Shown here: positions 35,691 through 44,030 of the stretch, piece after piece
How the letters are laid out: every line of letters starts with the position of its first letter
How positions within the stretch are numbered: position 1 is the first letter of the stretch
Source of the DNA: Parabacteroides distasonis
Lineage (GTDB): Bacteria > Bacteroidota > Bacteroidia > Bacteroidales > Tannerellaceae
NCBI RefSeq assembly: GCF_004793765.1
Contig: NZ_SRYM01000033.1
Span: forward strand, 1 to 44,034
Direction: 5' to 3'
Length of the DNA: 44,034 nt
Translations under genes and position numbers: made by a program
The notes under the pieces: model-generated
What the model was told of the DNA's origin: nothing
Database searches by the model: none
What the model saw: only the letters and a program-made list of their open reading frames with translations

Positions 35691-36659
35691 ATGGAAATGA
35701 ACAATTTTGCGAACATTATAAATCGTTTGATTCACATAATTGGGATAAAAGCAGTATCAGATACACATCTGCAAAATCCTAAAAATCTTTGGATGATAAA
35801 TAATCTTCATCTTAAAGATTTTATGAATATGAAACAAACAGAAATCGGATTTGAATTTTCTTTTTCATTGAACAATGAGGTTGTCTATCTGATAAAAAAG
35901 AAAGATGAGCAAAAAGAAGAACCGCCTGTATATATAGCAAACGACATTTGTTATACAAATTCATCTTTCCTTTTACTAATTGAAATGGTAAAATGGATGT
36001 CTGTTCAGTGTAAATATGTTTATAAAACTAAATTGTTTGGACTGAATTATTATACTGTTAGAGAAATGTTTCCTGAATTAATAAGAATAAAGGAGTTTCC
36101 TCTCTATACGTTACGGTTAAGCAAGCACTATGATGCAATCACTTTTATGAAAGATGATGTATCACTTTTCTTCATTGCTAAAAGCCAAATCGTATTGGAT
36201 GATATTTTCAAGAAACTAAATATCATAAATACGAAAACGCAAGATGTTCCGTATGAATCAGATGTCATAATAGGTGGACAACTTAGAGGGAACATGGTAA
36301 CGGGAAAAGTGGCATTACATAGTCGGTTGATAAATATTGAGATAAAAGAAGATGATAAAATCTATTCTTACATAAATGAATGGATTGCAAAATTGACAGA
36401 TGAAAAAGTTTCTGAGATAAAAAAAACTATATCAGAGAAAATAATCAAAGCTACATTCTCACAAGCAGACAACATTACAAAAGAGGCAATAAGAACACAC
36501 ATCCAATCTTTATATGAGGACTTGCGCATTGATTTTATTAATTTTGAATGTAAACCTTTGATTAAAATTGCATTCAAATCCGAGAAGTTATATCCGGATT
36601 ACTCTGTATGTTGCTACCTCAATAATAAAGGAAATGTTGAAGATTGTTTCTTGGAATAA
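35691..36659 (+). CDS. Orphan array protein of unknown family
   Basis: A 322-residue soluble protein without signal peptide or membrane span, from AT-rich DNA. It mixes helices with beta strands (TEIGFEFSFSLNNEVVYLIK near 46-65; LRGNMVTGKVALHSRLINIE near 204-223). No family is recognised. It forms a single-gene cassette between repeats 2 and 3. As with its neighbours, an immunity role is an inference from the architecture, not from motifs. Confidence 0.6.
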   Translation: MEMNNFANIINRLIHIIGIKAVSDTHLQNPKNLWMINNLHLKDFMNMKQTEIGFEFSFSLNNEVVYLIKKKDEQKEEPPVYIANDICYTNSSFLLLIEMVKWMSVQCKYVYKTKLFGLNYYTVREMFPELIRIKEFPLYTLRLSKHYDAITFMKDDVSLFFIAKSQIVLDDIFKKLNIINTKTQDVPYESDVIIGGQLRGNMVTGKVALHSRLINIEIKEDDKIYSYINEWIAKLTDEKVSEIKKTISEKIIKATFSQADNITKEAIRTHIQSLYEDLRIDFINFECKPLIKIAFKSEKLYPDYSVCCYLNNKGNVEDCFLE

Positions 36660-36695
36660 TATAAAAACGATTTTCGCAAAATATAACTAAATATT

Positions 36696-36741
36696 AACAA
36701 GCCAAGTTAGCTGCTAAACGCAGCTCCTTGTCAACCCATTA
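36696..36741 (+). repeat. Array repeat 3 (attC-like hairpin)
   Basis: A 46-nt unit: outer ACAAG/CTTGT, inner stem AGCTGC/GCAGCT (36709-36714 with 36720-36725), loop TAAAC, 3' edge CAACCCATTA. The inner stem sequence differs from repeat 2, but pairing is kept. Confidence 0.85.
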
Positions 36742-36767
36742 ACAACAATCAAATCATTATCGTTATT

Positions 36768-37357
36768 ATGGATATAGAAAGAATACTTAAAACAAGAGAA
36801 AATGCAATATATTACGGTATTGGTGAATACCAAAAAGAATGCTTTGGTTGGGTTGGTGGAAATGCTCCAGCTTGCTTTGATGATAAGAATTTATCTAAAA
36901 AAGACAATGTCTATTTTTATCTAACATTTCAAAATCCTTTAAGTCCCAATAAGCAAATATCTATTTTCACTCCGGAATTTGATGTTGCATTGGAATATAA
37001 CACATATCCCGATTGTAAATTGTTGTTGGTTGAACATGAATTAAGTAGTCAAAGCAAAAGTGATAGATATAAACACCCCGAAATAGATGAAATTTATTCA
37101 ATATACGAGATGGGTACAGAAAAAGATATGCCTGAAAAAATTGTGCAATCAAATTTGGGGGTAACGTAATGCCTATTCAATGGGGATTAGATAATGATAG
37201 TAAAGTGGTTAAAGATGGAAATAGATTCATTTTTCAAATCAACGAAATTTGCATGAAAGATATTTCCGTTTTCATGGCTGGCTGTATATATGTTTATGGG
37301 AAAATTGAAGGTAATAAAGTCACAAATCTATTTGTGGCATACTGGGAATATTCCTAA
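36768..37357 (+). pseudogene. DUF1963 (YwqG-like) protein split by a frameshift at a G5 run
   Basis: Two frames, 36768-37169 (133 residues) and 37169-37357 (62 residues), overlap by one base in TAATG. If the G5 run at 37157-37161 had one more G, they would join as ...SNLGGNVMPIQWGLDNDSK..., which restores the LGGxPxxIQ-like motif of DUF1963/YwqG proteins. The total length near 195 residues is plausible for a short member. DUF1963 proteins are common beside immunity genes. The split may be a real inactivation, a slippage-controlled switch, or a homopolymer error in the assembly. It occupies the cassette between repeats 3 and 4. Confidence 0.65.
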
Positions 37358-37394
37358 TAACAATAAATTGATTAATTATTTCAAATAGGTTGCT

Positions 37395-37438
37395 AACAAC
37401 GAAAGATAGCATCTAACGATTCTCCTTTCTAACCATTA
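37395..37438 (+). repeat. Array repeat 4 (attC-like hairpin)
   Basis: A 44-nt unit starting AACAACGAAAG: outer stem GAAAG/CTTTC (37401-37405 with 37425-37429), imperfect inner stem AGCATC/GATTCT with loop TAAC, 3' edge AACCATTA. Confidence 0.8.
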
Positions 37439-37452
37439 ATAACAACTTAAAG

Positions 37453-37920
37453 ATGAACATAAAAAATAAGATATATCATACAGTCTATTTTCTCTTATTC
37501 GGAATAATAGTAGGTATTTTAAGGTGGTCTATCTGTATAAGAGATACAAATGGAGCAATGGATTTCACCCCATTTTTGCAAGTGTTCTTGTTGAAAGTTG
37601 CATTGTTATTGTTTGTAATCTTAGATATTGTTTTGCATAAAATAGCCTTGAGAGCTGTTTCGATTACCATTCTATTGTGTTTCAACATATGGTCTTATAC
37701 CTACTATTTCAAAATAGAAGAATTGCAAGAACATTGGAGTGGACTTAAATATTCCCCGTATGACGCATATCTTCCACCCAATATTGATGATTTCATTTTT
37801 GTATGGTTGGCGAGCCAAATTCTTGTTTTTTATTTGTCCTTGGCAATAGGCATTTCATATCTATTGAAAAGAAAAGAATTATTAACGAAGCAGGATAACG
37901 GGCAAGTCATTCCCTGCTGA
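37453..37920 (+). CDS. Four-helix membrane protein of the array
   Basis: A 155-residue integral membrane protein with hydrophobic segments near residues 7-24, 42-60, 66-83 and 116-140 and a periplasmic or cytoplasmic loop rich in Pro/Tyr (KYSPYDAYLPPNIDDF). No family is recognised. It follows repeat 4 by 14 nt and is separated from the next gene by only 19 nt without a repeat, so the two form a two-gene cassette. Small membrane proteins of this kind often protect against pore-forming or periplasm-acting toxins. Confidence 0.65.
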   Translation: MNIKNKIYHTVYFLLFGIIVGILRWSICIRDTNGAMDFTPFLQVFLLKVALLLFVILDIVLHKIALRAVSITILLCFNIWSYTYYFKIEELQEHWSGLKYSPYDAYLPPNIDDFIFVWLASQILVFYLSLAIGISYLLKRKELLTKQDNGQVIPC

Positions 37921-37939
37921 ACTATTAAATATATCAGAC

Positions 37940-38566
37940 ATGAGAATAGTTGTATTGTATTGTTCATTCTTTTTCCCACTTAGCTATGTTATAGCGAAAA
38001 ACGGCTATGTGGAACAAAATTCAGCCAAGTATTATTCTTTGACTGAACAAGATACTCTTTATATAGAAACAGAAAAAACAGAATTTGAAATTCTATATAG
38101 ACTATGTTTTAATCAGCAAGGTAAAAAGAATATTGTTTTTGAGTTGAAAGCGGTAGATGATAGTAGTATAGACTTCGTGCAAAGCTATACAATCAATGGA
38201 ATAAGAAAATTTGATTGCTTTGCCGTGTACGATAATGTGGCAGACGGAAATCGTTTTTTATTCTTTGACTATGAAAATCAAATTGCTCACATAACGCCTA
38301 CTTGTTTTTCCGGTTTCTATCCGATATACAGTTCTGTGGACTTTTCAAGAGCGGAAGTCTTATTACGAAATGAACACTCCTACTTGAAACAGTCAAGCGA
38401 TACGTTAAGTATTGACAGTAAGGTGACTTATGTGCCATTTAACTGTAATAATCGAATTATAAAGGCAACTTTTGTTCCATGTTCCCAAGCAGGAAAGGAT
38501 AATAATATCTCTACAACGAAAGACAGTATCCGATCGATGCTCCTTTCCAACCATTATCACCAATAA
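37940..38566 (+). CDS. Secreted array protein whose 3' end overlaps a repeat
   Basis: A 208-residue protein with an N-terminal hydrophobic signal (residues 1-18) and a beta-rich mature part; no family is recognised. It shares a cassette with the preceding membrane protein. Its last codons run through array repeat 5 (38512-38555), so about 15 C-terminal residues are encoded by the repeat itself. This suggests the original stop codon was lost when the cassette was joined to the repeat, or that cassettes end by using the repeat as coding sequence. Confidence 0.6.
   Translation: MRIVVLYCSFFFPLSYVIAKNGYVEQNSAKYYSLTEQDTLYIETEKTEFEILYRLCFNQQGKKNIVFELKAVDDSSIDFVQSYTINGIRKFDCFAVYDNVADGNRFLFFDYENQIAHITPTCFSGFYPIYSSVDFSRAEVLLRNEHSYLKQSSDTLSIDSKVTYVPFNCNNRIIKATFVPCSQAGKDNNISTTKDSIRSMLLSNHYHQ
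38512..38555 (+). repeat. Array repeat 5 (attC-like hairpin, inside coding sequence)
   Basis: A 44-nt unit: outer GAAAG/CTTTC (38517-38521 with 38542-38546), inner AGTATC/GATGCT (one T-G wobble) around loop CGATC, 3' edge CAACCATTA. It ends 11 nt before the stop codon of the gene upstream. Confidence 0.8.
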
Positions 38567-38577
38567 AATAAAGTTGT

Positions 38578-39009
38578 ATGGAAGATTTTGACATTCTAAA
38601 TAAGTTTGACAATGACAAACTAATAGACGTAGTGAAAAATTATAAGCGTTATGGCTATGATGATGAACTTCGTGATTATGCTATCAATTTATTAGGAGAG
38701 AGAGGTTGGAACAGAGAGGATCTGCAACAATTTGGCTATTTAACAAACTACAATTATGATGAAGCTGAAAAACAATACAAAGCATACAAGAGAAATTCAT
38801 TGATAGGCATTTGTACGCTTATATTTAGTGGGGGAATTTTGGCTGTTGTCTATTTAATCTTTTTAATTATGGCTTATCGGAATGTTGCAAAATTCTATAA
38901 GGCATTAGGGTGCGATGAAGATGAGACTGCATTATTCAATGTTTTGGGCGTGCTGGCTTACTTTCATCTAAAAGGAAGAATGAAAGAAGAATTGAAAGGA
39001 ATAAGATAA
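38578..39009 (+). CDS. Array membrane protein
   Basis: A 143-residue protein with an acidic soluble N-terminal half (LNKFDNDKLIDVVKNYKRYG; LRDYAINLLGERGWNREDLQ), one strongly hydrophobic segment (about residues 80-103) and a helical, charged C-terminal part. The N-terminal pattern recalls short helical domains found on small regulatory membrane proteins, but no family is assigned. It is a single-gene cassette between repeats 5 and 6. Function unknown; immunity is inferred from context. Confidence 0.6.
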   Translation: MEDFDILNKFDNDKLIDVVKNYKRYGYDDELRDYAINLLGERGWNREDLQQFGYLTNYNYDEAEKQYKAYKRNSLIGICTLIFSGGILAVVYLIFLIMAYRNVAKFYKALGCDEDETALFNVLGVLAYFHLKGRMKEELKGIR

Positions 39010-39015
39010 GTTTAT

Positions 39016-39062
39016 GACAAGGTAGCGATAACAGCTAAACGCTGTTTCTCACCCAATCATTA
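39016..39062 (+). repeat. Array repeat 6 (attC-like hairpin)
   Basis: A 47-nt unit beginning GACAAGG six nt after the preceding stop codon: inner stem AACAGC/GCTGTT (39030-39035 with 39041-39046), loop TAAAC, 3' edge CAATCATTA. The inner stem is identical to repeat 2. Confidence 0.85.
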
Positions 39063-39082
39063 CCAACAAATAGCGTATATAT

Positions 39083-39505
39083 ATGAATAATGTAACAAAA
39101 GTAAGGATAGTATATGAATGTAGCATAATAGGCATTGTTTTGCTGACCTTCTTAAAGGGTATGTTCCCATACATGGGAGCATGGTGGCGAGTAGCCCTTA
39201 TGGCTTCACTTGTAGGACTGTGGTTTTCATTGTCTTATCTGAAACGGCATAATTATAAATGGAGTTTCAGTTACATAGGGAGTCATTTATACATTAACCA
39301 ATTATTGAAAGTGCAGAAGTGGTTTCAGAACGCTACCATCATAGCCTTATTGATACCTGTCTTCTTAACAGATCTCCTGTATAATCATTTTTGTTTTGTA
39401 GCATATATACTGCTTGTAGGTATGTTCTTAGGCGTGAAGCTGGCTACTTACACAGTAGAGTACACCATATATAAAAGTAAATTCATTGGTAACAAGGAAA
39501 GTTAA
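39083..39505 (+). CDS. Four-helix membrane protein of the array
   Basis: A 140-residue membrane protein with hydrophobic segments near residues 12-29, 34-52, 83-102 and 104-124. No family is recognised. Its last six codons lie inside array repeat 7 (39491-39536), a second example of a repeat serving as the 3' end of a gene. It is a single-gene cassette between repeats 6 and 7 and, like its neighbours, AT-rich. Confidence 0.6.
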   Translation: MNNVTKVRIVYECSIIGIVLLTFLKGMFPYMGAWWRVALMASLVGLWFSLSYLKRHNYKWSFSYIGSHLYINQLLKVQKWFQNATIIALLIPVFLTDLLYNHFCFVAYILLVGMFLGVKLATYTVEYTIYKSKFIGNKES

Positions 39506-39536
39506 CCCCTAAGCGATGTTCCTTTCCCAATCATTA
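39491..39536 (+). repeat. Array repeat 7 (attC-like hairpin, overlaps a stop codon)
   Basis: A 46-nt unit: outer GGAAAG/CTTTCC (39496-39501 with 39522-39527), weak inner stem AACCCC/GATGTT keeping 4 of 6 pairs around loop TAAGC, 3' edge CAATCATTA. It covers the end of the preceding gene. Confidence 0.8.
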
Positions 39537-39561
39537 CCAACCCCATTCAATAAACAGAGAA

Positions 39562-42500
39562 ATGATGAAAGAAAGTATAAAAAGGCTGAAAGAGAAGCTC
39601 GATCAAAGTTGTACAGGGCATTTACCTCTATCCCTGCGGGTCGATCTGATGAAACAGATCGGCGATATACTCTCTGTGCAAAAAATCCTGTGCGAGTGCT
39701 GTAAGAAAGCCTGTTCTTTCATCGGACGTCAGAATAAGGACAATGTGCAGTTGCTTTCCCGGATAAACGATTATCTGTACCGAAAGAAAGAGTCTGTTGA
39801 AGATATCCTGAAAGAAACGGAAAAGCTGAGGCTTCATGTGGAGAATAATCCTACAGAGACAGATACGTTCGTGAACTGGGCCATCGTGATGCTCGGATAT
39901 ACCGTATATTACAACACGGTTTACATGCTGGAAATAGAAGATTATCGTGGGGAAGATGATGGTGACTTCGATCCTGAAAGCTGGAGTCCTGATTTCATCG
40001 GGTCGGCAGCCTATTCCGGCGGAAGTCCTTTTGCCCAAGGGGATGAAGGTGACACGGAAAAGCGCAGGGAGTACTGGAACTGGTATCTGGATATGGTTCT
40101 TTCCATATACGAAAATCCGATGAAGGAAGTCATTCCTTTTCATACAGGTAGTAATAAAATGATATATATACCTGTACCGTCCGAATGCGACAAAGTATTG
40201 TCCGACAAGATAAAGAGACTAAATTCTGCCCTTGCTTCATACATTCATGCCCCCACGGACAAGAAAGAAACAGATCGGATGAAAATTTATGTGGAAGACA
40301 GCGAGCTTGTCCGTATCGTGGCAGATGTCATTCAGGAGTATTCCTGTATACCTTCCACTCCATCGAAAAAGGAGAATTACCGCATAACCGGAATTTACAA
40401 TTATGACATTGTAAAATTCTGGTATTGTGTAGCCTTGCTCGCCCAGTCCTCGGATGCTTGTGCTATCGCCTGCCTGTCGGAACTTGCCCATACCCTCATG
40501 GAACAGGGACCGGGAGATCTCCATGTGCTGTACCGTATTCTGTTGCTTCTGCCAGAGCAGGAACATCTGCACAGACTGAACCAAGAGTTTGCCAGCTACT
40601 ATCAGAAAATAATTCCGGGGCTTGAGTCGACAAAGTGGCTGGCAAAGGCAGGCATCCCATACCCTGACATTTTTGAATGGTCTATCTCATTCTATTTCAC
40701 TTCCAATGGAGAAATGTTCTTCATGCCAGAGCATGAAGCGGAAAGGAAGGCATGGTTCATCCTGAGTGTCGAGCTGTTCGGGCCGCAAACAGTCTATGGC
40801 GACTATACACGGTTCACGAGCTTTCGGATTCATGTGAGTAACAGGGACAATACTATTCATGGACAATGGAATGAAAAAGACGGCTATCTCCTGCACGATA
40901 GAGAATGGCTGATGATGGATGAACACTATACGCCGGAACAACTTGTTATCCTGATGCACAGGCTGTCAGGTTTCGATATACGGTTTTCAAAAGTCCCGAC
41001 CCGAATATATGCTTCGAAGGGGATTTCAAGGAACGCAATACAAGAGTGGATAAGGAATGAGATGGTGGCATACGAGCACGACCAAATGGAAGAGATATGT
41101 AACCAAGCTCTCGGCATACTCAAAAACGAAGGAGATATAGGTGACACACTGAATGAGATAAGGGAGAAATGGTGCGAAGGAATACCCATACTGAAAGACA
41201 AGCGTTTCGATGAAGTTGTGACACAGTATTCCTGCTTTTCTCACGAGATGGGTATCGCAGCCTTGGGACAGGAACTGAGCGCATACGGGTATGCGCTCTA
41301 TGATCTGGACGGGGATGAGATTTACTTGCTGGCATTGCTCCCACAGGCGGAAATGTCAGCCTTTGAGGAGAAATGCCGCAAATACGGGCAGTATTGCAGC
41401 CTACTCAAACAATCCCGTTATGATTTCGGAATGAAGGCAAGAGCCATAAAGCTGCGCAAGCAGATGCCTCGTGAAAGAATGGAGTGGCCGGATGATGGAA
41501 TCACCTATATCACAAGAGGTTTTGCAGGTTATTTCGCTTATGGGGAATGGAGACCGAATAACGTGGATGAGTGGCAGGGAACATTCGTCGTGGATTTGCG
41601 TATGACACCCCTTCAGCCGGTAAAATTGAAAATGAAGAGAATCCACAGTTTCATATATTCAGAGGAACTGGACTTCTATGCCGCATTATACTCAACCTCT
41701 TGGGGAGAAATGCCTATTGGCGGAAAGAATCCGTTGGAGGCGGAGAAATGGCCACGCATGTGTGATTTGTCCGTTGAAGGAAGGTATGAATTCCGATGGT
41801 GCGGGCGTTATCTCTGTTTAGGCGATGTTCATAGCGCCATTGTCCACACAATGACGGAACGGGGAGTCAGGTATGTAAGCAGGATTATGCTGCCGGAAGG
41901 CATGAAGTATGCCCCAAGTTTCAGTACAGACGGGAAGGGAATGCTGTATATCATCATGGGGGAATACAGCTGGTCAAGAATCATCCGATATGACGACAAG
42001 GGAAACTATACTATGATGCCATTCTCCATGTCCGACTACGATACATTCCGTGACGGCAGCATCCCTGTGCCGAATACGACACATATTCTACTACTGAGGC
42101 AATACACGGCAAGAGGTAACAGCGGGATATGGCTTGAATCGGGATTACTCGATCTGGACATGGCGACACAGAGATGCCGGATCGCCCCTCTCCACACGGG
42201 AGACGGTTCGTTCAACCTGCGTGAATTTCATAAAGAGTGGGTGCTGGTGGAAAGCGATTTGAACGGCAACCGTACCGACTATGCCCGTCTCTGGAACCGA
42301 AAGACGAACGAAGTCATGCGCCTCCGTCCCGGAGTATTGGGGAATGAATTATTTAAGTCCCTTCATGCGTTGCCTGACGGTACTATCATCGTGAATACCC
42401 TTGACGATGTGGGTGACGTGCTATGTAGAGCGGAAGATTTCTGGAATTTCCTATGCACGACAAGCCGTCCGAGAAAAATGGGATATTGGCTCAACTATCC

Positions 42501-43692
42501 GAATCCTTATCCCGATACAGACTATGAGTTGCCTCCCTTGTCGGAGGATACCAGCCTGATGCTCGCACCTCCGTTTACCGAGTCTTCGTCCGTCCATTCA
42601 CCTGCAAAAAAAACACGTCCGGCGGGAAATAACAAGGACGGATCGACAGAAATCACTGACACACGGGGTTCGGAAGGTATAGAGATTACAGAAGGCTTAT
42701 TGAAGATCAACGGGCGACAGGTTTCCCTGCCTTTATCCTATACAGCTATGGTACACATTTTCGGCAAAGAGAGAATCATATTCACGCATCGGACGATGCA
42801 GGATGACAAAAGCAAGACTGTGCAGTATGACAAACGGGGGTTCCTCGTCTGGGACAATGCCGGGGTGTCTGCCGTCCGGAACGAAGAGAACGCCTATAAC
42901 ATTTCTGCCATCTATCTATGGGTGACGGAAAACAAGGAATCTGTTAGAAACCTTCCTGCCCCGACCGGTGTGTTCTGCGGCGAAATTGTAGTGGAGGGTA
43001 TCAGGTGGAACCGAAAATCCGGCATGGCAATCCGTAGCGGAGAACTGGAAATAATGACGTCCGCATCGGAAGGGTATATGGAAATCACATTTGCCAATAG
43101 CCGAGACCGAAAGTACACTTGGCAACATTATCGGGATGCGATGGTTGAAAATATGCAGGCGGCGTTCATGGAAAGGAAGCGGCTTGTGAACAAACCTTTT
43201 GGCCAACAGCCAGAGGAAGCCTTTACGTCAGCTGAAACCTGCGAAATTTTCCTTTCTCACGTAGTCCGTGCTCTTGAAGCCGGGTATTCTATGGGCAGGA
43301 GCGTGCGTTATCTAAAAACGAGCCTGCTCCTACCTCTGACAGAGGCGGCGATAAAATGTAGTGAGTACGGCTCTGTCAAAGCATCAGACATGCTTTCCGT
43401 GTATTCGGGCTGTGTGCTTCTCGGTTATGAAAAGTTGAATATGAAGCGGTTTTGCGAAACAATGGCTAAAAAGGGCATTCGCGATTTCGTGTTTGACACA
43501 TTGATCCGCTGCTGCGTTCCTGATTGGGAAGTCACGGAATATACCGTATTCCCGAAAATTAAGAAATGGATCTCCTCACAAGTGGAAAGTGGAAGCATAA
43601 CAGAAGCGAAAGCTGCATTAAAAAATATTTCTTGTATTTCAGAGAATATCCTGATAACAGATGCGCTGATTACATCAACTTTAAAAATATAA
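39562..43692 (+). CDS. Large multidomain protein, probable poly-immunity protein
   Basis: This 1376-residue cytoplasmic protein is in the last cassette of the array. Residues 1-190 are helical and contain WSPDFIGSAAYSGG and REYWNWYLDM, which resemble Imm5-type immunity proteins (recalled, not searched). Residues about 550-620 (MGIAALGQELSAYGYALYDL, then DGDEIYLLALL) look like DUF6630, another family linked to toxin immunity. About 650-990 is beta-rich with repeated W/Y-containing blades. A Ser/Pro/Thr linker (about 1010-1040) leads to a final alpha/beta part. The order suggests several immunity modules in one chain. Its DNA is less AT-rich than the other cassettes, so it was acquired separately. 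It follows repeat 7 by 25 nt. Confidence 0.65.
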   Translation: MMKESIKRLKEKLDQSCTGHLPLSLRVDLMKQIGDILSVQKILCECCKKACSFIGRQNKDNVQLLSRINDYLYRKKESVEDILKETEKLRLHVENNPTETDTFVNWAIVMLGYTVYYNTVYMLEIEDYRGEDDGDFDPESWSPDFIGSAAYSGGSPFAQGDEGDTEKRREYWNWYLDMVLSIYENPMKEVIPFHTGSNKMIYIPVPSECDKVLSDKIKRLNSALASYIHAPTDKKETDRMKIYVEDSELVRIVADVIQEYSCIPSTPSKKENYRITGIYNYDIVKFWYCVALLAQSSDACAIACLSELAHTLMEQGPGDLHVLYRILLLLPEQEHLHRLNQEFASYYQKIIPGLESTKWLAKAGIPYPDIFEWSISFYFTSNGEMFFMPEHEAERKAWFILSVELFGPQTVYGDYTRFTSFRIHVSNRDNTIHGQWNEKDGYLLHDREWLMMDEHYTPEQLVILMHRLSGFDIRFSKVPTRIYASKGISRNAIQEWIRNEMVAYEHDQMEEICNQALGILKNEGDIGDTLNEIREKWCEGIPILKDKRFDEVVTQYSCFSHEMGIAALGQELSAYGYALYDLDGDEIYLLALLPQAEMSAFEEKCRKYGQYCSLLKQSRYDFGMKARAIKLRKQMPRERMEWPDDGITYITRGFAGYFAYGEWRPNNVDEWQGTFVVDLRMTPLQPVKLKMKRIHSFIYSEELDFYAALYSTSWGEMPIGGKNPLEAEKWPRMCDLSVEGRYEFRWCGRYLCLGDVHSAIVHTMTERGVRYVSRIMLPEGMKYAPSFSTDGKGMLYIIMGEYSWSRIIRYDDKGNYTMMPFSMSDYDTFRDGSIPVPNTTHILLLRQYTARGNSGIWLESGLLDLDMATQRCRIAPLHTGDGSFNLREFHKEWVLVESDLNGNRTDYARLWNRKTNEVMRLRPGVLGNELFKSLHALPDGTIIVNTLDDVGDVLCRAEDFWNFLCTTSRPRKMGYWLNYPNPYPDTDYELPPLSEDTSLMLAPPFTESSSVHSPAKKTRPAGNNKDGSTEITDTRGSEGIEITEGLLKINGRQVSLPLSYTAMVHIFGKERIIFTHRTMQDDKSKTVQYDKRGFLVWDNAGVSAVRNEENAYNISAIYLWVTENKESVRNLPAPTGVFCGEIVVEGIRWNRKSGMAIRSGELEIMTSASEGYMEITFANSRDRKYTWQHYRDAMVENMQAAFMERKRLVNKPFGQQPEEAFTSAETCEIFLSHVVRALEAGYSMGRSVRYLKTSLLLPLTEAAIKCSEYGSVKASDMLSVYSGCVLLGYEKLNMKRFCETMAKKGIRDFVFDTLIRCCVPDWEVTEYTVFPKIKKWISSQVESGSITEAKAALKNISCISENILITDALITSTLKI

Positions 43693-43698
43693 AACAGT

Positions 43699-43974
43699 AT
43701 GGAACCAACAAAAACAACCGAAAAATTCACGAGTGTGCATAAAACTTTCAGTTACACTCTTCAAAGTGCACTGACAAACCAATGGTCAAACTTGGCATTT
43801 GGGATAGGTATGGTCGTCGTACCTTTGATTTATCCTTTTGGGTTACGTATCAGGCGGGCAGTCATCCTCTCTCCAGAAGTCTTTTCCACGATTTTGATTA
43901 TTGGCGGTGTATTACTGCTTATAATGACATTCTTTGACATTCCGAAGAATTTCGATCTTTATTCAGCTAATTAA
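43699..43974 (+). CDS. Small two-span membrane protein
   Basis: A 91-residue protein with hydrophobic segments near residues 28-46 and 62-80 and a charged turn RIRRAV between them. No family is recognised. It starts 6 nt after the stop codon of the large protein, with no repeat between, so it shares that cassette and transcript. The array has no further repeat before the window ends. Confidence 0.6.
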   Translation: MEPTKTTEKFTSVHKTFSYTLQSALTNQWSNLAFGIGMVVVPLIYPFGLRIRRAVILSPEVFSTILIIGGVLLLIMTFFDIPKNFDLYSAN

Positions 43975-44022
43975 TTCCTTAAGTAGTTATTCATAATTAT
44001 TTCACCTATGTCGAAATTACAT

Positions 44023-44030
44023 TATCTTTG
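44023..44030 (+). promoter_or_regulatory. -7 element of a gene beyond the window
   Basis: TATCTTTG matches TAnnTTTG and faces rightward at the window edge. It implies a new transcription unit starting just outside, and probably the end of the array. Confidence 0.5.

Noticed and set aside
37940-38566. Joining the 37453 and 37940 genes as one frameshifted gene
   Set aside because: The second frame has its own ATG and signal peptide after a 19-nt gap, and the first ends in a normal membrane-protein tail.
34671-39536. CRISPR array
   Set aside because: Repeats are imperfect, spaced by whole genes of varying length, and there are no cas genes or short uniform spacers.
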